Origin: Beijerinckiaceae bacterium
Lineage (GTDB): Bacteria; Pseudomonadota; Alphaproteobacteria; Rhizobiales; Beijerinckiaceae
Direction: 5' to 3'
Assembly: GCA_947452455.1 (NCBI GenBank)
Contig: CANGBX010000001.1
Location: forward strand, 62,001 to 126,000
DNA: 64,000 nucleotides
Shown here: in pieces, positions 50,490-59,239 of the stretch
Layout: each line of letters begins with the position of its first letter
Numbering within the stretch: the first letter of the stretch is position 1
Program-made: the position numbers and the translations under genes
Notes under the pieces: generated by a model
What the model was told of the DNA's origin: nothing
Database searches by the model: none
What the model saw: only the letters and a program-made list of their open reading frames with translations

Positions 50490-51926
50490 ATGACAAAGCG
50501 CCAGCCTGATTCCGCACCACCTGCACGCCTTGGCGCGCTTGCGACCCTGCCTGTCTTTTTCAGGCTCGCGGGTCGCAAAGTTGTGCTGGCAGGTGGTGGC
50601 GATGGTGCCGCCTGGAAAGCGGAATTGCTAGCCGCCACGGGTGCACAGGTGCTGGTCTTTTGCGCAGAGCCCACGGACAAAATGCGCGCGACAGTCTCTG
50701 ACCTTGCCAATGTGGAATGGATCGCACGCGCGTGGAGCGCGGCTGATCTCGCAGATGCGTCTCTGGCGATTGGTGATGTCGAGAGTGATGAAGAGGCGCA
50801 AGCCTTTCGGGATGCAGCGCGCGCAAGCGGCGTTCCTGTGAATGTGGTGGATCGTCCCGCCTTTTGTGATTTTCAATTCGGCTCGATTGTCGAGCGCTCG
50901 CCCGTCGTCATTGGCATTTCAACGGATGGTGCAGCGCCTGTCTTCGGACAGGAAATCCGTGCGCGTATTGAAACCATTTTGCCGCAGGGTTTGCGCCTCT
51001 GGGCGCAGGCGGCCAAAAATTGGCGCCCCGCCGTCTTGGCAAAGAAATTTGATTTCCGCACACGCCGCACCTTTTGGGAGCGCTTTACCGCGCTGGCATT
51101 TTCCAAAGCCGACGATCAGCCGCAGGAGACAGATCTCCATGATCTGTTGGCGCAGATTGAAACGGGTGGCGCTGATCTGCCGCGCGGCTCTGTAGCTCTG
51201 GTTGGCGCGGGGCCGGGTGATCCCGATCTTCTCACGGTCAAAGCCGTGCGCGCGCTGCAATCGGCTGATGTCGTTCTCTATGATGATCTTGTCTCACCGC
51301 GCACGGTCAATGCGGCGCGGCGTGAAGCAACCCGCATTGCGGTTGGAAAGCGCGGCTATAAGCCGTCCTGCACGCAAGAAGATATTACCGCCATGCTGGT
51401 CTCGCTGGCGCGTGAGGGCAAACGCGTGGTGCGTTTGAAGGGCGGCGATCCGATGATCTTCGGTCGCGCCGGCGAAGAAATTGCAGGCGTGGTGCAAGCG
51501 GGTATTCCCATCGAAATTATACCCGGTGTGACGGCGGCCTCGGGTGCGGCCGCGTCTCTTGGCCTGTCGTTGACTGAGCGTGATGTCGCGCGCCGTCTCC
51601 AATTCATTACGGCGCATGGGCGCAATGGAAAGTTGCCGGATGATCTGGCGCTGTCAGCTTTGACAGATCCGCGCGCAACGACCGTTGTCTATATGGGTGT
51701 GAAAACTTTGCCTCTGCTGATTGAACGGCTTTTGGCAGAAGGCATAGATCCGGCAACGCCCGCTATTGCGGTGGAGCGCGCTACATGGCCGGATGAGCGG
51801 CGCATTGCAGCACCTTTGTCATCCTTGTCGGCACAAGTTGCACAAGCGCAGATCGAAGGCCCTTGTCTGGTCCTCATTGGTGCGGCTTTGGGCGGAAACC
51901 TATTACCTCTGCGCTCACACAAATAA
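50490..51926 (+). CDS. cysG: Siroheme synthase (fused precorrin-2 dehydrogenase and uroporphyrin-III C-methyltransferase)
   Basis: A 478-residue CysG fusion of normal length. The N-terminal dehydrogenase/ferrochelatase half has VVLAGGGDGAAWKAEL and NVVDRPAFCDFQFGSIVERSP. The C-terminal SUMT half begins near 233 with VALVGAGPGDPDLLTVKA and has RLKGGDPMIFGRAGEE and IPGVTAASGAAA. It converts uroporphyrinogen III to sirohaem for sulfite and nitrite reductases. The ribosome site is weak. No cysI/cysH follows; the gene ends at a terminator. Confidence 0.93.
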   Translation: MTKRQPDSAPPARLGALATLPVFFRLAGRKVVLAGGGDGAAWKAELLAATGAQVLVFCAEPTDKMRATVSDLANVEWIARAWSAADLADASLAIGDVESDEEAQAFRDAARASGVPVNVVDRPAFCDFQFGSIVERSPVVIGISTDGAAPVFGQEIRARIETILPQGLRLWAQAAKNWRPAVLAKKFDFRTRRTFWERFTALAFSKADDQPQETDLHDLLAQIETGGADLPRGSVALVGAGPGDPDLLTVKAVRALQSADVVLYDDLVSPRTVNAARREATRIAVGKRGYKPSCTQEDITAMLVSLAREGKRVVRLKGGDPMIFGRAGEEIAGVVQAGIPIEIIPGVTAASGAAASLGLSLTERDVARRLQFITAHGRNGKLPDDLALSALTDPRATTVVYMGVKTLPLLIERLLAEGIDPATPAIAVERATWPDERRIAAPLSSLSAQVAQAQIEGPCLVLIGAALGGNLLPLRSHK

Positions 51927-51957
51927 AAAAGCGCCGCTCGATTGCGACGCTTTTTTT
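51926..51957. terminator. Bidirectional terminator between cysG and the KGG gene
   Basis: AAAAAGCG-C-CGC-TCGATT-GCG-A-CGCTTTTT, one internal mismatch, with A/T runs on both sides. It serves the convergent cysG and 51972-52253 genes. Confidence 0.8.
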
Positions 51958-51971
51958 GTAAGAGCTGGCTT

Positions 51972-52253
51972 TTACTCTGACAGGGTCAGGGCTGCTTTCT
52001 TCGCGCCATTATGAGAGGCGTGTCCGCCTTTACGACCCGCCGCAGAGGCGAGTTCATGGTTTTGCGAGAAGGAGCGCTTGGCAGGGTTCACATTCTGCCC
52101 GCCTTTGCGACCGGCTTCTGCTGCGAGATTGGGGTTTTGGGAGAAGCTGCGTTTCTCGTTAGGAACACTTTCTCCACCCCGGCGAGCGATTTCGCGCTGG
52201 CGTTCTGGGCTCATAGCAGCAAAGCCGCGAAGTGATTTCTTTTTCTCTTCCAT
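51972..52253 (-). CDS. KGG-repeat general stress protein
   Basis: A 93-residue hydrophilic protein with three KGG/RGG repeats: REIARRGGESVPNEKRSFSQ, AAEAGRKGGQNVNPAKRSFS and ASAAGRKGGHASHNG. These are the stress-induced bacterial acidophilic repeat / GsiB-type motifs. Such proteins are intrinsically disordered and accumulate under desiccation, salt or starvation. ATG 52253 follows GAGG; an 18-codon extension is rejected because a perfect EcfG promoter (52294-52318) would fall inside it. It sits next to phyR, tying it to the general stress response. Confidence 0.88.
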   Translation of the reverse strand: MEEKKKSLRGFAAMSPERQREIARRGGESVPNEKRSFSQNPNLAAEAGRKGGQNVNPAKRSFSQNHELASAAGRKGGHASHNGAKKAALTLSE

Positions 52254-52293
52254 GGGATGCCTCGCCTCGTTGCGTTCAAGTTCACTTATGAGA

Positions 52294-52318
52294 AACGCGA
52301 CGGACAAGGTTCGGTTCC
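52294..52318 (-). promoter_or_regulatory. EcfG-type promoter of the KGG gene
   Basis: Minus strand GGAAC (52318-52314), 16-bp spacer, CGTT (52297-52294), an exact match to the alphaproteobacterial general-stress consensus GGAAC-N16/17-CGTT. The expected transcript start leaves about 35 nt of leader. Confidence 0.85.
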
Positions 52319-52365
52319 CGCCAAGACGAGTTTTTTAATTTCCCAATGAAGTCTGTCTTTTTGTT

Positions 52366-53175
52366 TTATACCGCATGCTCATGAGCTGCGCGTTTCGAGC
52401 GTCTGTCAAAAAACAGCGCTTGGGAAATCACGGCTTTCAGGGAATCAACCCCAAAGGGCTTGGTGATAAGGAAGGCGGGTTCTGGTGGCTGGCCTGTGAG
52501 AAAACGCTCGGGATAGGCCGTGATGAAAATGACGGGCACTTCCATATTGCCGAGGATCTGATTGACCGCTTCAAGGCCCGACGAGCCATCGGCCAGTTGA
52601 ATATCAGCCAGAATGAGTCCCGGTTTTTTGGTCTCAATCGTTTTGACAGCTTCTTTATGTGTGCGCGCAATTGCGATCACATGATGTCCTAGTTCTTCGA
52701 CAAGTGTTTGGAGATCCAGCGCAATGAACGGCTCATCTTCAATAATGAGCACATCCGTGCGGATCTGGTCGGAAATTTCTTTGCTGGCCGCATCAATCAG
52801 GCTTGCAGCTTCATCTGTCGAGCAATCTAATGCTTTGGCGACTTCGGCTGTTTCAAAACCCTCCAGCGAGGATAGCAGGAAAGCAATGCGCGGGCGCAGT
52901 GAAATAGCATCAAGGCTGCGGCGTGCGCCGGCTTCATCTGGTGCGGGTGAGCCTGCCGCAGCGTCATCTATGGGGGCAGCGGCCCAGACTTTCAGAAAGA
53001 CGCGGTAAAGCGAGGTGCGAACATGGGCACCCATTTGAATAGCTGATGGATTGCTCACAATAGATTCAAGTGTTGCAAGGACATAGGCATCTCCACTCGC
53101 TTGTGTCCCAGAGAGTGCGCGGGCAAACCGGCGCAAATAAGGGATATGCGAGGAAATCGCCTGGGATACCGACAT
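52366..53175 (-). CDS. phyR: General stress response regulator PhyR
   Basis: A 269-residue PhyR. The N-terminal sigma-like domain (about 1-135; PYLRRFARALSG, then SLEGFETAEVAKAL) mimics an ECF sigma factor, and the C-terminal receiver has phosphoacceptor D191 in LILADIQLADGSSG. On phosphorylation PhyR binds the anti-sigma factor NepR and frees EcfG. It is divergent from nepR-ecfG with an EcfG-like promoter between them, giving positive feedback. No PhyK-type kinase is adjacent. The ribosome site is weak. Confidence 0.95.
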   Translation of the reverse strand: MSVSQAISSHIPYLRRFARALSGTQASGDAYVLATLESIVSNPSAIQMGAHVRTSLYRVFLKVWAAAPIDDAAAGSPAPDEAGARRSLDAISLRPRIAFLLSSLEGFETAEVAKALDCSTDEAASLIDAASKEISDQIRTDVLIIEDEPFIALDLQTLVEELGHHVIAIARTHKEAVKTIETKKPGLILADIQLADGSSGLEAVNQILGNMEVPVIFITAYPERFLTGQPPEPAFLITKPFGVDSLKAVISQALFFDRRSKRAAHEHAV

Positions 53176-53219
53176 GCTTTTTGCCTTTGCTGAAAGAGAC
53201 CGTCGCGCCTCATCTATCT

Positions 53220-53244
53220 AACCCTAAAATGTAGGATTGGTTCC
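53220..53244 (-). promoter_or_regulatory. EcfG-type promoter of phyR
   Basis: Minus strand GGAAC (53244-53240), 16-bp spacer, GGTT (53223-53220), one mismatch to CGTT. It is back to back with the nepR promoter at 53254. Confidence 0.7.
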
Positions 53245-53253
53245 AGTGTCAGT

Positions 53254-53279
53254 GGAACCAGATGTGCGGTTCAAACGTT
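53254..53279 (+). promoter_or_regulatory. EcfG-type promoter of nepR-ecfG
   Basis: GGAAC (53254-53258), 17-bp spacer, CGTT (53276-53279), 82 bp upstream of the nepR start. It implies autoregulation by EcfG. Confidence 0.85.
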
Positions 53280-53361
53280 GTGGTTGGAATTGCTGATCTT
53301 AAAGGTGGGCTGGCGCAGGATTGTCGGGGGGCGCATCCTGTGTCGAAGGGGGGTACGAGTG

Positions 53362-53700
53362 ATGGATGAAAATAGCGGCATAAAGAAAAAGCCGAGTGCC
53401 GTATCGGCACGTTCGGTCGTCAAGGATCCTAGCGGGCGTGGTCCGGCCGCGCCCGCCAGTGCGGGGCCGCCTAATAACATACAGGTACAGGCGGCGGCAC
53501 CCAACATGGCTGAAACAATGCAGGTAATCGGGGATGGCAGCGCGCAAACAGGGCCCAATGTGAAGGCCTATATCGAGCGCCAGCTGAAGTCTGTTTATGA
53601 CGATGTGTTGAATCAGCCAATTCCCGATCGCTTTCTTGAACTCCTCAACACGCTCGACAAGGGCGTCGATGGCAACAAGCCTGAGACAGAGGACAAATGA
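53362..53700 (+). CDS. nepR: Anti-sigma factor NepR
   Basis: A 112-residue protein with a long disordered, Pro/Ala-rich N-terminus and the NepR core helix pair in the last 40 residues (AYIERQLKSVYDDVLNQPIP, then DRFLELLNTL). NepR sequesters EcfG until PhyR is phosphorylated. ATG 53362 is preceded by GGGGGG about 9 nt upstream. It overlaps ecfG by 4 bp (ATGA), which enforces balanced synthesis. The N-terminal extension is longer than in many NepR proteins. Confidence 0.92.
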   Translation: MDENSGIKKKPSAVSARSVVKDPSGRGPAAPASAGPPNNIQVQAAAPNMAETMQVIGDGSAQTGPNVKAYIERQLKSVYDDVLNQPIPDRFLELLNTLDKGVDGNKPETEDK

Positions 53701-54296
53701 CCGGCCCGGCCGCAGTGATTCAGGTGAGCCCACAGCTCAAATCCGATCTTCTTGCGGCGATCCCGAGGCTGCGCGCTTTTGCGGTCTCACTCTGTGGCAA
53801 CCCCGATCGCGCTGATGATCTGGTTCAAGAAACACTTGTGAAAGCTTGGAGCCATCTGGACTCCTTTGTCGAGGGCACGAATTTGCCCGCCTGGCTCTTC
53901 ACCATTCTGCGCAACATTTATTATTCCGAATATCGCAAGCGCCGCCGTGAGGTGGCCGATTCTGAAGGCACGATTGCCGCACGTCTGGCAACGCCGCCGG
54001 CACAAAACGGCCATATGGATTTCCTCGATTTTCGTGAAGCTTTGCAAAAGCTTCCGGCTGACCAACGCGAAGCTTTGGTGCTGGTTGGCGCATCCGGCCT
54101 GTCTTATGAGGAAGCCGCGAGCATTTGTCATTGTGCAGTTGGCACCATGAAAAGTCGCGTCAATCGCGCCCGTCACCGGCTTGTTGAATTGCTCTCGATG
54201 GGTTCGAGCTCGGATTTTGCCCCTGATGCCAATTGGCAAACCGGCCTTGATACGCTTATCACAAATTATCGTCCTGCGCGCACAGGCAGCGAGTGA
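53697..54296 (+). CDS. ecfG: ECF sigma factor EcfG (general stress sigma)
   Basis: A 199-residue ECF sigma factor. Region 2 is PRLRAFAVSLCGNPDRADDL with VQETLVKAWSHLDSF; region 4 is LQKLPADQREALVLVGASG with YEEAASICHCAVGTMKSRVN. These match the EcfG (ECF15) group. It directs transcription from GGAAC-N16/17-CGTT promoters, three of which lie within 1.5 kb. It is translationally coupled to nepR. It ends 33 bp before the convergent DUF1624 gene. Confidence 0.94.
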   Translation: MTGPAAVIQVSPQLKSDLLAAIPRLRAFAVSLCGNPDRADDLVQETLVKAWSHLDSFVEGTNLPAWLFTILRNIYYSEYRKRRREVADSEGTIAARLATPPAQNGHMDFLDFREALQKLPADQREALVLVGASGLSYEEAASICHCAVGTMKSRVNRARHRLVELLSMGSSSDFAPDANWQTGLDTLITNYRPARTGSE

Positions 54297-54329
54297 GGGT
54301 GATGCGGGATTAAACATGCCGCATCCAAA

Positions 54330-55310
54330 TCATTGTGCCGGGGGTTGCGGCATCAGGCGGCGCAAACACGCTTTGGTGATGTCGTTGAATTTCAGCTGCT
54401 CGTCGGGGGTGAGCTGGTTACGCGCAACCGCACGGCCCATGCCTTTGTCAGTCGCGTCTTGGGCAATACAGCCGCAGGCGCGCGTGCACAAACCCGCTTC
54501 GCCACCCGTGGTCACACATTGAGTCTCGCAGCCGCGCATGAAGCCTGATTGCGCGCCCAGAATATCCGCATCGCGCGGCGCGGTGAGTGTGGCGCCGATA
54601 AAGACCAGAGCGAAGAGCACAGGCTGGTGGGTGAGATAAAGCGCGAGTGTGTGCTGTCCGCCCCAAACAAAACCGCGACCTAAAAAGCTTTTCGGCTGCC
54701 AACTGCCGAGTTTTTGCGGCAGACCTTTTGCAGCCACTGCGCGCCCAGCCAGCAGCCCCAGCAGCATGACGCCAAACCATGGCAACAGGGGCCGCCAATC
54801 ATTGGTCATCGGTGGATGCGTGCCCAGGCCCAGCCATTGTAGAAGCGGCGCATCGAAAGCAGGCTCCGATATCACTAGCGGCAAGACGAGTGCGACAAGC
54901 GCAAGAGCTGCAACCAGCACAGCGGGTGCGAAGATAAGCGGCAGGCTGAGCGCGCTGCCCAAGGCCAGCAGATGCAGAATGCCAAACCAGATAAAGGCCT
55001 CGGGGAAGATGAGATAAGTGACGGCGGTGACGGCGAGTGCAGACAGGCCAATCAGGCCGATGCGCATCAAGGCGCTATGCAGATCAAGCCTGCTGCGTGC
55101 GGCCAGCGTCAGGCCAAGCCCCGCGATGAAGACGAAGGAAGCGGCAATCGCATGGCCGAAACCATGAAAGCCAGCGCTGTCGGTAAAACCTTCTGGCGTG
55201 AGGCGGAAATAGGCCAGATCCCAGCAAAAGTGGAAGACAAACATCGCCACAAGCGCAAGTCCGCGCGCAGCATCAAGCGCGGAAAAGCGTTTTGTGGAGA
55301 CCTGTTCCAT
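54330..55310 (-). CDS. DUF1624 membrane protein (heparan-alpha-glucosaminide acetyltransferase-like)
   Basis: A 326-residue membrane protein with about seven spans. The N-terminal FSALDAARGLALVAMFVFHF is the DUF1624/HGSNAT start and contains the conserved D-R-G segment and the FH pair. Family members are predicted to move acyl groups across the membrane onto sugars. Unusually, residues about 253-326 form a Cys-rich tail (MRGCETQCV, LCTRACGCIAQD, ITKACLRR). Its start overlaps the upstream stop by one base (TAATG), coupling it to the OpgH operon, where it could acylate periplasmic glucans. Confidence 0.82.
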   Translation of the reverse strand: MEQVSTKRFSALDAARGLALVAMFVFHFCWDLAYFRLTPEGFTDSAGFHGFGHAIAASFVFIAGLGLTLAARSRLDLHSALMRIGLIGLSALAVTAVTYLIFPEAFIWFGILHLLALGSALSLPLIFAPAVLVAALALVALVLPLVISEPAFDAPLLQWLGLGTHPPMTNDWRPLLPWFGVMLLGLLAGRAVAAKGLPQKLGSWQPKSFLGRGFVWGGQHTLALYLTHQPVLFALVFIGATLTAPRDADILGAQSGFMRGCETQCVTTGGEAGLCTRACGCIAQDATDKGMGRAVARNQLTPDEQLKFNDITKACLRRLMPQPPAQ

Positions 55311-56353
55311 TATTTCGGCGCGGCGGGCTTATCGCTGAAATGGCTGAAGATCATATCTGGCGCGCTTTTATTGTGTTGCGAGGGCACAGTGCGGCCCGCC
55401 CAGATCTCCGTCACATCGGCGCCTTTGAAAGACATGATGGGCGCTTCGCCCCATGCTTCGACGCCCTTGTTACGCCAGGCAACACGCGCAACATCGGAAT
55501 TAAATTCCGTCGCATACATGGAGCGCATGGAGGCAAATGGATAATTGCGTGGCACATCTGATGAAAGACTCGTTTCAATGATGAAACGTTCCTGATCAAT
55601 CGTGTCGATTTTCAGTTTGGCCGAACCGCCGCGCGCAAATTCCAGCGTGAAAGTCATGGTCGCGGGATCAAGCGCGATGCTTTTCAAATCCACAATCGGG
55701 CGATCTTTGATCTCGACCGGGCCGATGAGGAAGGACGAGCCATAGGCTGTCCAGCGCATGTCGGCGAAAGGCAGAGGCCGTGCACGCCAATAGCCATCAG
55801 GTGGATAGATGACGAGCACTTCTTCGGCGCGCTCACGATATTTCATCCAGAGCTGCACCATGTGCAGTCCCTTGATTTCGCGATTACCGATGCGGATCGG
55901 CACATTGGCGGGACGCCAGAAGGAAGGATAAATATAACCCGTCAGCCAGAAGTCCGGCGTTTCCCAAAAAGTAATGCGCTGCTCTTTGGTGGCATCCGAA
56001 CGATAGACGGGATCAGCCGACATATCACACGAGGTGAAATCAGGCGCATAACGATCCACATTGATCGTGCCGATATAGGCGGGGTGGGCTGCCTGAATGC
56101 GGAAGTCGCGCACATTGGGCGAGGTGAATGTCAGTTCGACATTGTCTTTCTCGGCGCAGAGCACAGGCACCGAACGATTGGCAACATTGACGGCCAGCTC
56201 ATTCGGATTGATGCCCTCTTTTGGCGGCACAAATTCGGGAGCCACTGGCACAGGTGTCTTCACCGGCGGGCGCTGCGCAGATTGGGCGTATGCGCCAGTT
56301 GCAGCAAGCGTTGCAGAAACAGCAAGACCTAAGGCAATCAGTCGGGCTTTCAT
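55310..56353 (-). CDS. Periplasmic protein of unknown function in the OpgH operon
   Basis: A 347-residue exported protein: signal peptide MKARLIALGLAVSATLAATG to AYAQ, a short proline-rich linker (RPPVKTPVPVAPEFVPP), then a beta-rich domain with WETPDFWLTGYIYPSFWRPA and VQLWMKYRERAEEVLVIYPP. It is too short and unlike OpgG or OpgD, although it takes their place in the operon. ATG 56353 overlaps the opgH-like stop by 4 bp. It possibly shapes, modifies or binds periplasmic glucans. I recognise no named family. Confidence 0.7.
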   Translation of the reverse strand: MKARLIALGLAVSATLAATGAYAQSAQRPPVKTPVPVAPEFVPPKEGINPNELAVNVANRSVPVLCAEKDNVELTFTSPNVRDFRIQAAHPAYIGTINVDRYAPDFTSCDMSADPVYRSDATKEQRITFWETPDFWLTGYIYPSFWRPANVPIRIGNREIKGLHMVQLWMKYRERAEEVLVIYPPDGYWRARPLPFADMRWTAYGSSFLIGPVEIKDRPIVDLKSIALDPATMTFTLEFARGGSAKLKIDTIDQERFIIETSLSSDVPRNYPFASMRSMYATEFNSDVARVAWRNKGVEAWGEAPIMSFKGADVTEIWAGRTVPSQHNKSAPDMIFSHFSDKPAAPK

Positions 56354-58164
56354 GTCGCGTCTAACTTTCTTTGCAATGATATGTCGTTGGCGGCGGCCAC
56401 GCTTTCCAATGTGGTGAGCACAGGTGGCGGCGCCAGATCTTCTGGAATGGCACAAAGGCCGGTCTTTTTCAAAAAAGCCCCGAAGGCTGGCCCCGAAGTG
56501 AACACAGCAAAAGGAGCTGCCAGAACATAGCCCAGCGTCAGCGGCAAAGACCAGAGGATGAGTTGGGGCGCAAGCTCGGCGGCAATAACAAAGAGAAGAC
56601 CACCGTAAACCATTTGCGGCCACAGGCCTTCCAAAGCTTCTTCAAGCGTCAGCTGATGGGCATCACGCGATTGGCCACTCCAGACAACGGAATGACCGAA
56701 GGCCAGACCAATGATGAAAATGCCCGTGCGCAATGTGGTGGAGGCGCCCAGCATGAAGGAGAAGAGAACCTCTAACAGAGCGCCCGAAAAGAAACGGAAC
56801 GCCCCGCCATAGCGGGCCAGTGCGCCGCGGGTAAAGGCAATATCCAGAAAGCCTGCAAGTTTGGGGGCGAGATAGAGCGCCAAAAAGGTGAGGTAAAAAG
56901 CAATCGCTGATTGCGCGGGAAAGCGCGTGAGATCTTCGCCATCCAGCGGCTTGAGTGCAGCGAGCAGCAGAATGAGCGTGAACGCCGGCACGCCGACAAA
57001 CATCATGATCGCCCAGACAAGCTGGAAGCGGCTCATCGGCTCAATGCCCTTCATGTCGAGCAAGCGCCAATATTGCATATTGCCCTGACACCAGCGCAGA
57101 TCTCGTCGTGTGAATTCGAGCAGCGTCGGCGGGTTGTCTTCAAACGAACCGCTTTCTTCCGGCAGCACGCGACATTCATAGCCCGCGCGGCGCATGAGCA
57201 CAGCTTCGACCTGATCATGCGAGAGGATTTGCCCGCCGAGCGGTGGGCCGCCGGGTAAGACGGGCAAATGACATTCGTCGCGGAAGGGCGCAATGCGCAC
57301 AAGTGCATTATGGCCCCAGAAAGGCCCGCAATCGCCAGCCCACCAAGCGCTGCCCATTGTGTAGGGCCTCATACCGTGGCGCATACCAAATTGAAAAATG
57401 CGTGCAAAGCCTGATTGTGTCGGCGCACCGACAACAAGGCTCTGCAAAATACCAAGCTTCGGATAGGCCTGCGCCATGCGCACCATGCGGCGAATGGTAT
57501 TTCCCGACATCAGACTGTCAGCATCGAGCGGCAGCATGAATTCGAAGTCGGCGCCATAACGCTCGCAGAAATCGCGGATGTTGCCGGCCTTGAACCCTTC
57601 ATTGGTTTCGCGACGACGATAGTGAAGGCGCGAGGCAAAGCGCGCGTAGCGGGCTTTCAGATCTTCAAAACGGCGCTCTTCTTCCAAAGCAACAATGGCA
57701 TCATTGGTGTCGCTCAAAATGAAGAAAGAGAAGAACAGATCTTCGCCCGTCTTTTCGAGCGAGAGCATGAGTGTCTCCAGCCGCGCATAAGCGCGCGCCG
57801 GGTCTTCATTGCGCAATGTCATGGTGATGGCCGTGCGGCTTTGCAGCGGCACAAGCTGGTCGCCAGCTTCTGCATAAGGCGCCACAAGCTTTCTGCTATC
57901 GCGGCACAGATGCAGCAACCACAAGCCCAAAAGCGCATTCCACACGCCCAGCACGCTCCAAGGTGCTGCAATGGCAAAGCAGAGGAAGATCAAACCATCG
58001 ATCAGGCTCCAGCCCTGATCACCAAGAATGGTGCCGAGCCAGTATAAAAGGGCCAGATAAGTCGCTATGTTCAGAAAAGCAGCGGCAATCCGGCGACGCG
58101 CCAGAACCGTAGTCCTTTGCAGCCCCGCGGGCGTCATCTTTGCGTCATGGGTGGTCTGCGACAT
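56350..58164 (-). CDS. opgH: Glucans biosynthesis glucosyltransferase (OpgH/MdoH family, short form)
   Basis: A 604-residue inner-membrane GT2 enzyme, shorter than the roughly 850-residue E. coli OpgH because the long cytoplasmic N-terminus is missing. Two spans (about 25-85) precede the catalytic domain. Conserved acids are in LSDTND (150-155) and LPLDADSLMSG (211-221), and the acceptor motif is TRRDLRWCQGN near 340. Several C-terminal spans follow. It polymerises the beta-1,2-glucan backbone of osmoregulated periplasmic glucans from UDP-glucose. It is first in a three-gene coupled operon. ATG 58164 is preferred; a long upstream extension lacks similarity. Confidence 0.87.
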   Translation of the reverse strand: MSQTTHDAKMTPAGLQRTTVLARRRIAAAFLNIATYLALLYWLGTILGDQGWSLIDGLIFLCFAIAAPWSVLGVWNALLGLWLLHLCRDSRKLVAPYAEAGDQLVPLQSRTAITMTLRNEDPARAYARLETLMLSLEKTGEDLFFSFFILSDTNDAIVALEEERRFEDLKARYARFASRLHYRRRETNEGFKAGNIRDFCERYGADFEFMLPLDADSLMSGNTIRRMVRMAQAYPKLGILQSLVVGAPTQSGFARIFQFGMRHGMRPYTMGSAWWAGDCGPFWGHNALVRIAPFRDECHLPVLPGGPPLGGQILSHDQVEAVLMRRAGYECRVLPEESGSFEDNPPTLLEFTRRDLRWCQGNMQYWRLLDMKGIEPMSRFQLVWAIMMFVGVPAFTLILLLAALKPLDGEDLTRFPAQSAIAFYLTFLALYLAPKLAGFLDIAFTRGALARYGGAFRFFSGALLEVLFSFMLGASTTLRTGIFIIGLAFGHSVVWSGQSRDAHQLTLEEALEGLWPQMVYGGLLFVIAAELAPQLILWSLPLTLGYVLAAPFAVFTSGPAFGAFLKKTGLCAIPEDLAPPPVLTTLESVAAANDISLQRKLDAT

Positions 58165-58218
58165 GATGCTCTCAGGTGGCGCCTTAAGCTTAGGCGCGGG
58201 ACAATAGTGGGTCATAGC

Positions 58219-59217
58219 ATGACGGTCGAGACAAAAGACGAAGGCGGCGGCCTCACGGGCCGTGCCCTTTGGTATACGGGCAAGGGCCAAGCACATCTGC
58301 GCCCCGTGGCCTTGCCAGAGCCCGGCCGTGATGAAGCGCTCGTCCTCACGCTCTGGTCCGGCATTAGCCGTGGCACGGAGCGGCTTGTCTATGAGGGCCG
58401 CGTGCCACAGTCCGAATATGAGCGGATGAAAGCGCCCTTTCAGGAGGGCGAGTTTCCTTACCCCGTTAAATACGGCTATTGCGCGGTTGGGATCATTGAG
58501 CAGGGGCCTAAAGATTGGCTCGGCATACCGGTTTTCTCGCTCCAGCCTCACCAAACCCATTTCGTCGCCCCCATTGACCGGCTTGTGCCCGTGCCTGATG
58601 GCCTGCCGCTGCGCCGCGCGGCGCTGGCCGCCAATATGGAAACCGCGCTCAATGCTTTGTGGGATTCAGGTGCGGGCCCCGGAGACCGCATCGTGGTTGT
58701 GGGTGCTGGCTTGGTCGGTCTTTTGGTCGCGACACTCGCGACGCGCCTGCCCGGTGCCGAAGTCATTGTGGTTGATGTCGAGCCGCAGCGTGCAGCGCTT
58801 GTGAATGCCATTGGCGCGGAGTTTCGCACGCCGGGCGCATTGGCGGGGGATGCCGACATTGTCTTCCATGCCAGCGCATCAGCGGAAGGTCTTGCCACCG
58901 CCATTGATGCCGCAGGCCTTGAGGGCACGATTGTCGAATTGAGCTGGTATGGCGACAAGCCTGTTATGGCCCCGCTTGGCGGCTCTTTCCATTCGCGTCG
59001 CTTGAAGCTGATTTCATCGCAAGTCGGCCATGTCGCGCCCATGCGTCGCCCGCGCTGGACTTATGAGCGCCGTCTCGCCAAAGCGCTCGATCTTTTGCGT
59101 GATGATGTCATCGACCGTTTCATCACGGGCGAAGTGGCTTTCGAGAATTTGCCGCAGGAATTGGACAGCATTTTCAATCCATCGGCTCCCGCGCTCGCGA
59201 CCGTCGTGCGCTATTGA
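58219..59217 (+). CDS. Medium-chain dehydrogenase-like protein lacking the zinc cysteine
   Basis: A 332-residue MDR-superfamily protein. The Rossmann motif is IVVVGAGLVGLLVATLA near residue 158. The catalytic zinc site of alcohol dehydrogenases is absent: the Cys position lies in LWSGISRGTER and the GHE motif is replaced by KYGYCAVGIIE. This SGISRGTE pattern occurs in BchC-like and related zinc-free members. It heads a rightward operon with a PTPS-like, a glycosyltransferase and a methyltransferase gene. It could oxidise or reduce a side-chain hydroxyl of a pterin-like compound. ATG 58219 avoids a long leader antisense to opgH. Confidence 0.82.
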   Translation: MTVETKDEGGGLTGRALWYTGKGQAHLRPVALPEPGRDEALVLTLWSGISRGTERLVYEGRVPQSEYERMKAPFQEGEFPYPVKYGYCAVGIIEQGPKDWLGIPVFSLQPHQTHFVAPIDRLVPVPDGLPLRRAALAANMETALNALWDSGAGPGDRIVVVGAGLVGLLVATLATRLPGAEVIVVDVEPQRAALVNAIGAEFRTPGALAGDADIVFHASASAEGLATAIDAAGLEGTIVELSWYGDKPVMAPLGGSFHSRRLKLISSQVGHVAPMRRPRWTYERRLAKALDLLRDDVIDRFITGEVAFENLPQELDSIFNPSAPALATVVRY

Positions 59218-59239
59218 TCTGATCCCAAGGAGTTTTGCT

